Positions 1 to 11,015 of a stretch of DNA of 60,436 bases are shown here, in pieces. Positions within the stretch are counted from its first letter, which is position 1, and each line of letters begins with the position of its first letter. The position numbers and the translations under genes are program-made. Below the pieces are notes generated by a model that was given only the letters and a program-made list of their open reading frames with translations, had not been told where the DNA came from and did no database searches. This DNA is from Prorocentrum cordatum (Eukaryota; Sar; Dinophyceae; Prorocentrales; Prorocentraceae): positions 158,501 through 218,936 of the forward strand of contig CAUYUJ010017961.1 of assembly GCA_963575745.1 (NCBI GenBank). The letters run 5' to 3'.

Positions 1-1115
1 CCAAAGGGTATACACAACGACTAATGGAACACATCCGCCACCGTGCCTTGTGCGCGCTGGGGCGTGTTAGAATGCTCCTCGGCTGCCTGGTAAGTTTTTC
101 TGTCGTTGTCGCGGGGGGGAGGGAGGCACACCCTCCCCTCGTCGCAAGCGTCCTCCGAAAACCGATGTCGGAGCCGATGTGGGGCCCTCTACGATTTAAG
201 TGCTGGTTGGAAAGGCGCTGCCCGAAAAGAGGTTCTGGCCGAGAGGGGTCGAAGCAGCAAAGAGCAACAAACCCATCAAACACAGCCCAAACAGCTTCAA
301 CCAACAGCCCGAGCAGCCAAGCCAAACCAACCAGGCTGAACAACAAACCGAACAGCCATCAAAGCACAACCCCAAACAACACAACAAAACCACCAACTCG
401 ATTCCAAAAAATGTTCCGATGCCAACCGGACCCGCGAAGAAGCACGAGCACCTCAAAGCAACAAAAACCGACACTGATTACCAGCCAAAAAACAAAAATG
501 TAAACAAACAATCCGCCGGTCCCAAGAGACGCACGAGGAGAAGCGCGTCCCCGAGGCCCACCATACGAAAACTCCGTTCCTCGAACACCCTTACGCGATA
601 AACCTTACATACGCTGCTCCAGTCGGGTTTCGGAGAGTAGGCACAGAGAGGGTCTCTGGACTCTGAAGCCGAAAATGCACTGATCCAGGCGCCCAACACG
701 GCGCACCATTTAAACGAGCCAGAAAGCAGGCGCGCCAAAAGCGCGCTGATGCAAATCGTTGAATGAGATGGCCAGGGGGAGGGCACAGCACCAGAAAACA
801 AAGGGGGGAGACGGACACTGAGGAATAGGCCGAAAGACCTACTCGAGAGGCCCATTGAACAGCACGAGCAGCAGCTCCCTGCAGCAGCCCCCTGCTCCTT
901 CAATCGAACTCGTTCGACAAGCACAGCCCGAGGAGGAGGACGAGGAGGAGAAGGAGGAGGAGACGAAGGGAAGAAGAAACGAACGCTAATCACAAGGGCG
1001 CCAAACACGCCCGCGATGCAGCCCGCCAAACGCGCTGCCATAACCATAGCCGTTCGCCGGCCCACCTGGATTTACTTTCGCTCGCTGTCGCAGCGGTGCT
1101 CGCAATCTTTAGAAT
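1..1115. other. No gene recognised; A/C-rich then mixed sequence
   Basis: Positions 240-520 are strikingly rich in CAA/AAC words, giving artificial Asn/Gln/Thr-rich frames. The rest has no recognisable domain on either strand. Open frames here look like composition artefacts. Confidence 0.5.
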
Positions 1116-1119
1116 CCGC

Positions 1120-1385
1120 CCCCCGCCCCTCAGTTTCGCGCCCGGAACCGACCTCCGCCCCCCTCCTCGCCTCGGCATATCCACCCTTCGGAAGCTCTCT
1201 TTTTGGGAGCTGAATCCCACAATTTCGCCCCACCTCACAATTTCGCGCCTTCGGCATCCCCACCCCTCGGAAGCTCTCTTCTTGGGACCCCCCGCTCCAC
1301 AATTTCGCGCGCGGAACCGTCCAACGCCCCCCTCCTCGCCTTGGCATCCCACCCGTCGGAACTCTCTTCTTGGCACCCCCACCAA
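1120..1385. repeat. Degenerate minisatellite, about three units of 75-95 bp
   Basis: Recurring blocks run 'caatttcgcgc..ggaacc', then 'cccctcctcgcc..ggcatcc', then 'tcggaa(g)ctctcttcttggga'. Copies are diverged and uneven in length. Confidence 0.6.
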
Positions 1386-2012
1386 TTCTGACCCCCCCAC
1401 CCCGCTGGACACTCTGTGTGTCGTGTTTTAAGAGCCCCCCACCCTACAAAATCACGCGCCGGCACCCCCCCACCACGTCTGACAGCCTCACTGACTGTGC
1501 TGGACCCTCTGTGTCTCATGTTTTAGGGGGCCCCCATCCTGCAAAATCACGCGCCGGCACCCCCACGCCACGTCTGACACCCCCACCTGGCTGGACCCTC
1601 TGCGCGTCGTCTTTAGGGGCCCCCCAACTTGCAAAATCACGCGACGGCACCCCCAAGCCACGTCTGACACCCCCACACTGCTGGACCCTCTATGCGTCGT
1701 GTTTGGGAGGCCCCCCACCCTGCAAAATCACGCGCCAGCACCCCCACGCCACTTCTGACACCCTCGCTCTCCTGGACCCTATTGTGTGTCGTGTTTTAGG
1801 GGCCCCCCACCCTGCAAAATCACGCGCCGGCACCCCCCACCACGTCTGACGCCCCCACCCTCCTGGACCCACTTTGTGTCGTGTTGTAGGGACACCCCGC
1901 CCTGCAAAATCACACTCCCACACTGCTGGACCCTCTGTGCGTGTTTTGGGGACAAAATCACGCCCCGGCCACCCCTCCACCACGTCTGACACCTCCACCC
2001 TGCTGGATGTTT
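1386..2012. repeat. ~92 bp tandem repeat, about 7 copies
   Basis: The core 'tgcaaaatcacgcg' recurs near 1444, 1539, 1631, 1724, 1815, 1904 and 1950, alternating with 'cacgtctgacacccccac' and 'ctggaccctctgtg..cgtgtttagggg'. The period is about 92 bp; the last spacing is a half unit. Frames are open on both strands but read as repeats. Confidence 0.85.
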
Positions 2013-2285
2013 CGGGCGATATTGGCCAAACCACCTCTGGTCAGGGCGCCTCACTGTCCACAGTTGCGAAGATGGTTCAGGCTAAACTGGCCGGACAACC
2101 AACTGCGCGGCCTCTCGGGGCATCTTCGACCTCAGAAGCGCCAGGACGTCTCGGGCGAAACAGGCAGGACCAGTTCAGTTCAGGGCATGTGGGAGCTAAG
2201 CGTTGCAAGTTCCAACGATGTCTCAGACATAACTGGCCTGACAACCTGTTGCGTGGCATCTCGAAACCAGGATCACCATCTATTA
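2013..2285. repeat. ~270 bp unit, copy 1, followed by a (CAT)n block
   Basis: The sequence matches 3648-3915 over its length, for example 'ggctcaggctaaactggcc' style segments, 'gaacaggcaggaccacttca', 'catgtgggagct.agcgttgcaag' and 'gcgtggcatctc'. In both copies a (CAT)n tract follows directly, so the composite was probably duplicated as one block. Confidence 0.75.
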
Positions 2286-2292
2286 GCATTAC

Positions 2293-2379
<87 letters not shown>

Positions 2380-2870
2380 AATCATCATTATCATCATCAT
2401 CATCATCATCATCATCAACATGATCATCATCATCAGCATCATCATCATCAGCAGCATCATCATCATCAGCATAATCAGCATCAGCATCGTCAGCACCAGC
2501 ATCAGCATCAGCATCAGCATCATCATCATCATCGTCGTCATCGCCACAAGCATCCTGATCAGACTCGTCATCGTCATCGTAATCGTCATCATCACCATCC
2601 CCATCATGAATGTCACCATCATCATCAGCAACAACATAATCAGCAGCATCATCGGCATCATCATCCTCATCCTCATGCGCATCATCATAGTCACCATCAC
2701 CATCACCACCACCATAATCCTCAACATCATCATCATCAACACCAGCATCAGCATCAACATCAACAGCATCATCATCACCGACAGCATCATCATCACCATC
2801 ATCACCAGCATCGTTATCATCATCACCACCATCATCATCGCCACCATCATCATCATCAATATAAGAAAAT
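2286..2870. repeat. (ATC/CAT)n trinucleotide tract
   Basis: A near-pure ATC run spans about 2287-2420, then a degenerate mix of CAT, CAG and CAC triplets. All six frames encode homopolymers (Ile, His, Ser, Met, Asp), which is not evidence of a gene. Confidence 0.95.
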
Positions 2871-3119
2871 ATTATCATTATCCAACCTGACAGGGTCAGA
2901 AAATGTCCACCCCGACGCGCGTAGCGTCTGAGCACTCACCTGCGAGGATGTTTCAGGCGATATCGAAGGCCACCTTCGAAATCCTCGTCGACCGTGGTTG
3001 ATTATCTAGGAATGAAAACCTAGGCTCACTATCTTCAGATGATACCCTATAGATTATTGTCCTGTGAATGGATCGAGCTCAGCCCCCCCCCCGGCCGAAT
3101 CATTATCTTTCTGGCAAAA

Positions 3120-3640
3120 TCAACCTAAGTTCAATATTCCAACATCATGAACCAGGGTTTATTTCAGTCCGGAACGTACTCTCAAACGGCGCCCCCCAGG
3201 CTCAATCATTATCACTCCAAAAATAATTAACCCGGGGTCAATTGTCTGGGAACATCACGAATCCAGGTTTATTCTCTCCTGGAGATAATGGACCGGGGTC
3301 CATATTTCGACATGAAAAACCTGGTGGGGAACTCGGGGGTCGGGCGGAAAATGATAATTATCATCATTCCGGAATTACGAAAACCGGATTCATTATTCCA
3401 GGGACATTGTAAACCCCAGTCAATATTCCCGGAACAGTATGAACCCAGGTTAATGTGTTTTTGGGGTCGCTATCCCCAGACATTATAAACCAGGGTGCAT
3501 AATGTTCCAGGGGGAAATTATGAACCCAAGTCAATATTCCCAGAACATTGAAACCCAGATTCATCATGTTCAGGGCGGGACATTATGAACCCGGGTCAAT
3601 AATCCTGGAACATTATAAACCCTGTTTCATATCTATTTCG
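3120..3640. repeat. Degenerate ~45-50 bp tandem repeat
   Basis: The phrase 'ggaacattatgaaccc.ggtcaatattcc' recurs with strong divergence (near 3140, 3245, 3400, 3435, 3485, 3515, 3545 and 3600). No coding potential is seen from 2871 to 3640. Confidence 0.65.
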
Positions 3641-3647
3641 GATCCAT

Positions 3648-3915
3648 CCTGGATATCGGCTTGACCACCTCCGGTTAGGGCGTCTCCGAGTCCACAGTTG
3701 CAAGGATGGCTCAGGCTAAACTGGCCAGACAACGTGTTGCGTGACCTCTAGGGCCATCTCCGACCGCAGAAGCGCGAGGGCATCTCGTGCGGAACAGGCA
3801 GGACCACTTCAGGTCAGGGCATGTGGGAGCTGAGCGTTGCAAGTTGCAAGGATGACTGAGGCCAAACTGGAATGACAAACTTTTGCGTGGCATCTCTACG
3901 CCAGGATCATCATCT
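3648..3915. repeat. ~270 bp unit, copy 2
   Basis: Diverged copy of 2013-2285, offset by about 1.63 kb and also followed by a CAT tract. Confidence 0.75.
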
Positions 3916-4575
<660 letters not shown>

Positions 4576-5149
4576 CATCATGGGAGCCGCTCGAGGAGCG
4601 GAAGGCCAAAAAGCAGAGGAGCAGGAGAATGAGGCGAGGGGAAACAGAACGATGAAAAGCAGCGGAAGAGCCAACAAACCCTCTGGACATCAGGCACCAG
4701 AAGTCGCCAGAAAACCAGAGCGAACCCCGAGAGGGCATCTCGGGACCGTCGCCCCAACGGAAAGCACAAACGCCTAAACTAAACGAACGCAGGAAGGCTA
4801 CCCATTGACCCCATTTTGATAAAGTTCCCAAGCCGTGAGTTCAACTGTACGGGGAAACAAATTTGGGGCCGGCGGCAGAGGCGGCAGCCTTTAGATATGA
4901 ATCAAACACAGAGCGCACACACACAAAGACTTTGTTCGTCAGCGGCGATGCGGCGAAATCCGCTCCAGCGTGAAGCCAGATAGGAACACTAACTAGCGAA
5001 GTGGCCGGCGAGCAAGGATGGAGGGGGGAGACCGGCGAGGAAAAAGGGACGCTCAGACGCCGAAGAGTTCGACGATGAGCAGCTGGGCGGGCAGCAGCAG
5101 CCAGGCGCGCAGGCCGCGCTGGGCGCACAGGGCCAGCCACACAAAGACA

Positions 5150-5740
5150 CAACACCTACAAAAAACTAAACAGGCAAAAGAACGCATCGAGGAAGCCCAG
5201 GCGCTCCAAGGATGCCCGAACGACTGCCAGAGAGAAAGCCTTCAGACGCTCCAGGATGGCCCCAGGAGGCCCCAGATGCCCCCATGACGGCACAAGACGG
5301 TTCCAAGAGGACGCACAAGAGGCCTTTTTGGGGGGGGCGGGTCTGACAAGTAATTCAAGACGTGCCCTTCGTGGCTTCCGAAAGCTCAAGATAGCCCAAA
5401 AGGTCCCCCAGGGGGGTCCAAGACAGCCCAGCAGTGCCACAGGAGCGCCCCAAGACGGCCCAGGTGGGCTTCCAGACGGCCCCAGGGGCCCTCAAAGACG
5501 GCGCAAGATGCCGCCAAGACGACCCGAGAGGCCCAAGAGAAGTTCCCTAGGGGGACAAGGGAAATCGAGCTGCTCTTAACAGCATGTTCCTACAGGATTG
5601 CCTCCAAGACCTCCAACATGCCTCCAAGAGGCCTCTACGAGGCCGCCCCCAAGACGCCCCCGAGAACCCCAAGAGACCACAAAAGGCCTCCCAAAAGTCC
5701 CCCCTACAGACCACCGAGGCCTCACAAACGGACCGCGAAG
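5150..5740. repeat. Degenerate short-period repeat of 'caagacggccc(ca)gg' type
   Basis: Short phrases such as 'ccaagac', 'gaggcccc' and 'ggcccc' recur every 12-20 bp. Similar sequence recurs at 10,880-10,990 and 58,130-58,230, so this is a dispersed low-complexity family. 4576-5150 holds no recognisable gene. Confidence 0.5.
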
Positions 5741-5743
5741 GAT

Positions 5744-5925
5744 ACCGAGAGTTGGCGGCGCGCAGAGGGGGATAGGGGGAGGGGAGAAGGCTTCTTATAA
5801 GCACCCCTGCTTCTTAGAAGGGGCGTGCTTTTTCTGTAGATGCAAGGCCAGCGCCTTCTAAGAAGCAGCCTCCTTCTAAGAAGCCTTCCTCCCTCCCCCT
5901 ACCTCCTTGTGCGCGCCACCAAGAG
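5744..5925. mobile_element. Small fold-back (MITE-like) element 1
   Basis: Inverted arms lie at about 5752-5783 and 5889-5922, sharing ttggcggcgcgcag...taggggg against its complement with a few mismatches. The interior carries several copies of the palindrome-like 'cttcttagaag'. The flanks 'accgagag' and 'accaagag' could be an imperfect duplicated target. It resembles the element at 9658-9897 in arm start (ggcggcg.gc..agagggg) and in the internal motif. Confidence 0.55.
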
Positions 5926-5982
5926 AGGCCCTCGAGAGGCTTCAGAGAATCTCCAGCATGCGCCTTTTGAAGGCAACCTCCT

Positions 5983-7113
5983 TCACGCTGCGCTGCTGCG
6001 CGATGGCGGGGTCTGCCGCAGGCAGCTGGATAATCCAATAGCGTTGCCAGAAGATGGCCCCACGTGTGGAAATATCGGCACTTTTAGAAGGGCAGGGGGT
6101 GCGGTGACTTGCCGTAGGCGTCTTCGATAGCTGGTCAAACGTTTAAAAATCGACATTCGGGGTTCAACGCAATTACTCACGAACCACAATAACAGCATGT
6201 TCTTACCGTCTGCATAATTCCCACCTGTGCTCACATTATTGTCCTTAGGTGGAATCAAGTGGAAGTTTGGCTTGAAGAAATTGCTCGAGGTCTTGTAAGT
6301 CATAGTCCAATCGATGCCCGGTGCAAGGCGATGTGTGATATCACTTCTAACCTTCGAACGTTTGTATACAGGTGCTTCAAAATCAAAATTAAAGACCCAC
6401 TTTTGGAACCGTGGCTTTGATGCCACTTGCGATGGGGTAATGTCCTTAATAGGTGTCATCCACCTGGGATTCCAAACAACCACATCAGCTGTTTTCAGCG
6501 CTTCTGCGTCTCGCCGAATTACACAATTTGCTGAACAGTCAGGGACCACTCCATCACGGAACCCAGGCAGCCCGTACTGAGTGTTGGCAAAAATGATGAC
6601 AGGTTTCGAGTCTAACAAACTGATGTTGCCATGTGGCCGGGGTGGGGTGGTTGGTCGGGCATGTGTTGTGGTGAATGTACCTCCTGGTGTTCGCTGGGCC
6701 GGGGTTGTAGTGATTTCGGCTGCTGGAGCTCGTGGGGAGGGTGTTGCAGTGTTTTGCGCTGCTGGAGCGTCTATTGGCGCTGATACACCCGAGGGCTTGT
6801 CGGTGCTTCCATTTGCTGGAGCTCGCTCGGCAGGCGGATCCGCCGGACCTGCCGAACCATTGCTCAAAGCTTGCTCGTCGAGTCGTGCCACCTCGGCCTG
6901 GGTCCCCTGTCGGATTGGGAAATAGGCCATGGCCGACAAGCCACGCCCGCTGCACACCAACAGTCCGGCCGCACCCAACAAGGCTGCCAGAGCAAGCGTG
7001 CTCAAGACCCGGGTGCCCGTCAGCGCCACCTCGGCGTCCTCAGCCTCGCAGTCGTCTGCACGAGACGGGACTGGCTCCTCTGCTCCGCAGCCCACCGGCC
7101 CATACGCGGGCAT
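5983..7113 (-). CDS. Alpha-fucosyltransferase-like type II membrane protein, C-terminal half missing
   Basis: The frame is open from 7308, but the Met at 7113-7111 (MPAYG...) is preferred. It gives about 31 cytoplasmic residues, one hydrophobic signal-anchor (VLSTLALAALLGAAGLLVC), then a Pro/Thr/Ala-rich stem, the classic Golgi type II glycosyltransferase plan. The lumenal part has fucosyltransferase (GT10) N-domain features: QKWVFNFDFEAPVY, then DWTMTYKTSSNFFKP, then GKNMLLLWFVSNC. In the family such motifs precede the nucleotide-sugar-binding half (GDP-fucose transfer to glycans). Here the donor-binding half is absent. Downstream of 'RMSIFKRLT' the other frame reads IEDAYGKS, like the family's 'VDxYGKC', so a frameshift or an intron near 6130 is likely. 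Family assignment is from motifs only. Confidence 0.6.
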   Translation of the reverse strand: MPAYGPVGCGAEEPVPSRADDCEAEDAEVALTGTRVLSTLALAALLGAAGLLVCSGRGLSAMAYFPIRQGTQAEVARLDEQALSNGSAGPADPPAERAPANGSTDKPSGVSAPIDAPAAQNTATPSPRAPAAEITTTPAQRTPGGTFTTTHARPTTPPRPHGNISLLDSKPVIIFANTQYGLPGFRDGVVPDCSANCVIRRDAEALKTADVVVWNPRWMTPIKDITPSQVASKPRFQKWVFNFDFEAPVYKRSKVRSDITHRLAPGIDWTMTYKTSSNFFKPNFHLIPPKDNNVSTGGNYADGKNMLLLWFVSNCVEPRMSIFKRLTSYRRRLRQVTAPPALLKVPIFPHVGPSSGNAIGLSSCLRQTPPSRSSAA

Positions 7114-7429
7114 GCTCAAACAGAAAATGCATGAACGAGGGAACTCGATGGAAAAACGCTTGGGCCAGGTATTTCTCGAGCCAGAACGGTTACGGACTAT
7201 ACGAGAGGTTACTCCACGCTGAGGCTTGAAATCCGTCCACCGATTCGGGGACGCGATCCCGAGGATTACGCTAAGCGTTTGACGGCAGGAAATCTTCAAG
7301 CGGTGCAAATGGCCTCCTCGAGAAACACCAAAAACAAAAAAACATTAGCCTGACGAAGGACCCAACCATATGCAGGTGTGGGTACCGTAATTGTGATTCA
7401 CGTTTTCGGTGGTGATCCCTATGAGGCAA

Positions 7430-9055
7430 CGAACCGTGCTAGGGGTGTGCCGAAATGAGTGGCGTGGTACACAACGCGAACGAAAACGAACAACACAATG
7501 CGGACTGCGCCACGGGGACCTTCGGTGGAGCTCCATATGGGGTCACGAAACGCTGTACTTGGTGAGGGAGACGCATGCGGACTGCGCCACGGGGGCCTTC
7601 GGTGGAGCTCCCTATGGGGCCACGAAACGTGTCGGGTGTGCCGAAATGAGTGGCGGGGACGCATGCGGACTGTGCCACTGGGACCTTCGGCGGAGCTCCT
7701 ATGGGGCCACGAAACGTGTGAGGGGTGTGCCGAAATGAATGGCGGGGACGCATGCGAACTGTGCCGCTGGGACCTTCGGCGCAGCTCCTATGGGGCCACG
7801 AAACGTTTGAGGGGTGTGCCGAAATGAGTGGCGGGGACGCATGCGAACTGTGCCACTGGGACCTTCGGCGGAGATCCTATGGGGCCACGCAACGTGTGAG
7901 GGGTGTGCCGACATGAGTGGAGGGGACGCATGCGGACTGTGCCGCTGGGACCTTCGGCGGAGATCCTATGGGGCCACGAAACGTGTGAGGGGTGTGCCGA
8001 AATGAGTGGCGGGGATGCATGCGAACTTTGCCATTGGGACCTTCGGCGGAGCTCCGATGGGGCCACGAAACGTGTGAGGGGTGTGCCGAAATGAGTGACA
8101 GGGACGCATGCGAACTGTGCCACTGCGGTGCCACCTTCGGCGGAGCTCCTACGAGGCCACGAAACGTGTGAGGGGTGTGCCGACATGAATGGCGGGGACG
8201 CATGCTAACTATGCCACTGGGACCTTCGGCGGAGCTCCGATGGGGCCACGAAACGTGTGAGGGGTGTGCCGAAATGAGTGGCGGGGACGCATGCGAACTG
8301 TGCCACTGGAACCTTCAGCGGAGCCCCGATGAGGCCACGAAACGTTTGAGGGGTGTGCCGAAATGAGTGGCGAGGACGCATGCGGACTGTGCCACTGGGA
8401 CCTTCGGCGGAGATCCTATGGGGCCACGCAACGTGTGAGGGGTGTGCCGACATGAATGGCGGGGACGCATGCTAACTGTGCCGCTGGGACCTTCGGCGGA
8501 GCTCCTATGGGGCCACGAAACGTGTGAGGGATGTGCCGAAATGAGTGGCGGGGACGCATGCGGACTGTGCCGCTGGGACCTTCGGCGGAGATCCTATGGG
8601 GCCACGAAACGTGTGAGGGGTGTGCCGAAATGAGTGGCGGGGATGCATGCGAACTGTGCCATTGGGACCTTCGGCGGAGATCCTATGGGGCCACGCAACG
8701 TGTGAGGGGTGTGCCGACATGAGTGGCGGGGACGCATGCGGACTGTGCCGCTGGGACCTTCGGCGGAGATCCTATGGGGCCACGAAACGTGTGAGGGGTG
8801 TGCCGAAATGAGTGGCGGGGATGCATGCGAACTGTGCCATTGGGACCTTCGGCGGAGATCCTATGGGGCCACGAAAGGTTTGAGGGGTGTGCCGAAATGA
8901 GTGGCGGGGACGCATGCGAACTGTGCCACTGGGACCTTCGGCGGAGATCCTATGGGGCCACGAAACGTGTGAGGGGTGTGCCGAAATGAGTGGCGGGGAC
9001 GCATGCGAACTGTACCACTGGGACCTTCGGCGGAGATCCTAATGGGGCACCGAAA
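7430..9055. repeat. 89 bp satellite, about 17-18 copies
   Basis: The unit contains 'ggggtgtgccgaaatgagtggcgggga', 'gcatgcg.actgtgccactggg' and 'accttcggcggagatcctatggggcca'. Starts of 'gtgtgccga.atga' step by 89 bp at 7728, 7817, 7906, 7995, then (after small indels) 8178, 8267, 8356, 8445, 8534, 8623, 8712, 8801, 8890 and 8979. Since 89 is not a multiple of 3, the frame rotates each copy and every unit gives a 63-codon open frame. Two repeat subtypes (aaatgag/acatgag; gaactg/ggactg) alternate, suggesting higher-order duplication. Confidence 0.95.
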
Positions 9056-9152
9056 TGTGTGATGATGTTGATGATGCTGATGCTGATGATGATGATGATG
9101 ATGATGATGATGACGACGACGACGACGACGACGACGATGATGATGATGATGT
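9056..9152. repeat. (GAT)n then (GAC)n then (GAT)n microsatellite
   Basis: A perfect triplet run begins within the last 89 bp satellite unit. 9153-9657 holds no recognisable gene. Confidence 0.95.
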
Positions 9153-9657
9153 CTCTGGAGTGGACAGATTCCCCCAAAGCGGGCGCGCACGCTGGTCGGA
9201 AGGGAAGCGGGTGGCAGATCGCGGCAGGGAGGGAGGGTAGCAGTAGACTCAAGGACAGCCATGGTCGCGCTTCGCGCTCTGCGAAGCACAAATAGCTTCG
9301 CGCTCTCGCGCCGCCCCCCTGGGGGAGAAGGGGTGGACGAGGAGGAGGAGGACGAGGAGTCGCGAGCGCGAGCTGCGAATGCCTTCACGCCCTCGTGGCG
9401 GCCCTGGCAGACCTGGGCCTCGGCCCGTTAGCATGCGATGCGTTTTGAAAACCGAGAGCTCAAATCATTTCAGGACCCCTGAAACCCTCAAATCTGGGCT
9501 TCACGATGTGATCGGAACGAACGTTTTCGTTCGGGGGCCGGGGCCATCACAAATCGATCCGGCTCGAAACATGCCGCAGATCGATGGGGTCCAGGACTCC
9601 GTTCGTGATTGTCTGAGATGCTGCAATTTGTTCGCAACGTCGGAGCTCAAGGGTTTT

Positions 9658-9897
9658 TGGACCCTTGAAATGTCGGCGGCGAGCCCAGAGGGGAAGTGAG
9701 AGGGGGCAGGCCTTCTCAAAGGCGGCGGGGCTTCTGAGAAGCCCTCGCGCGTGTTAAGAAGCCTTGCAAGCCTTCTCAGCAGCGACAACTGGTTTCTCAA
9801 AGGCGCGACGGTTTCCGAGAAGTCTGCCGCCTTCTGAGAGGGCCTGCCCCCACTCACTTCCCCTCTGGGCTCGCCGGCGGTTCCTGGACCCTTGAAA
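9658..9897. mobile_element. Small fold-back (MITE-like) element 2 with 13 bp flanking direct repeat
   Basis: Inverted arms at about 9674-9712 and 9841-9880 share ggcgagcccagaggggaagtgag...gggggcaggcc with its complement, with very few mismatches. Outside them is the direct repeat tggacccttgaaa at 9658-9670 and 9885-9897, a plausible target-site duplication. The interior has repeated 'gccttctcagaag'-type inverted motifs. No coding capacity. Confidence 0.75.
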
Positions 9898-9999
9898 CGA
9901 CGACGATGACGACGACGACGGCGACGACGACGACGTTTTTGTTTTCGTCTCGGCACGACGACGACGATGACGACGATGATGACGACGACAATGACGACC

Positions 10000-10073
<74 letters not shown>

Positions 10074-10121
10074 TGCAGCGACGACGACGATGACGACGAC
10101 GACGACGTCGACGACGGCGAC

Positions 10122-10155
<34 letters not shown>

Positions 10156-10170
10156 GCGACGACGGCGGGC
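9898..10170. repeat. (GAC)n / (CGA)n microsatellite
   Basis: A nearly pure CGA run with a few GAT and GGC interruptions. It begins at the end of the fold-back element's right flank. Confidence 0.95.
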
Positions 10171-11015
10171 ACCTCTGAAACTCCGATCCGCACGGCTGCA
10201 CGCGTCTCGCGAAACCAGCCCGGCTGCTGGGCCCCGGCAGGTGCCAGGGGAGCGGTTCGCAGCAGAAGGAGGAGGAGGGATGGTCTTCTGGCGGCCTGGT
10301 GGCCTGGAAGCTGCCTCATGACCCAGAAACCCACCATGACGTCCGCACGATTGAGAAACTGGGAGGCCGAGTGCCTAATCCGCCACTGTGCCCCCTGGCA
10401 CGCTGAGTCGTGGAAAAGTGGCAAGGTCTGGTAGAGTTTGGGTGATATTCTAAGGCTCCCCCCCTCTCATCACACTCACGTCATGCATCGCCCCCCCTTT
10501 CCATAATATTCGCGCCGCCGAGGCCACGATCCCTTGACAAAACGGTATGCGCCCCCAGGCCACGATCCTTACTGTGAAAACACTGGTGTGCGCTCCCGAA
10601 GACAAGATCCCTTGCAGAGAAAACAATGGATAAGCGCTTTCGAGGCCACGCTCCCCCAAAAAAGGATAGATCCGCGCCCACGAGCGTCAATGAATAATCA
10701 AGTGGCACACGTGCCATGGCTTTTGCACAGAAAGGAGGGGGAAGGAGGAGGAGGAGGAGGAGGAGGAGGTGAAGGAGGAGGACGGGAGAGGGATACAGGG
10801 TGCGAGAAATCGGAGAAGGAGAGCCCAACGAGGGCCGCAAGATGGGCTTGACAAGGCGAGCTCGAGTAGGCTCCACGGCCCCCCCCCCGAGAGATGGCCT
10901 CCAAGACTTTCAAGCATGCTCCCAGGAGGCCCCCAACAAACACCCAAAAAGTCTGCAGAAGATCCGAAGAACTCCCCAGGGGCCCGAAGCTGAGGCGGCG
11001 GGGGCACGCGGCAGG
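10171..11015. other. No gene recognised
   Basis: Mixed unique sequence. A short (GGA)n lies at 10,740-10,785 and the dispersed 'ccaggaggccccc' sequence at 10,880-10,990. The diverged phrase 'gaggccacgatccctt' recurs near 10,520, 10,556 and 10,600. Confidence 0.4.

Noticed and set aside
7114-7308. Upstream extension of the fucosyltransferase-like frame to 7308
   Set aside because: The extra 65 residues are Arg/Ser-rich and would place a long tail before the signal-anchor; the internal Met gives the normal type II layout.
7430-9055. A series of 63-codon ORFs on the + strand and longer ones on the minus strand
   Set aside because: They recur every 89 bp with the repeat and rotate in frame; a satellite explains them.
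7430-9055. CRISPR array
   Set aside because: There is no short repeat with unique spacers; the whole 89 bp unit is conserved.
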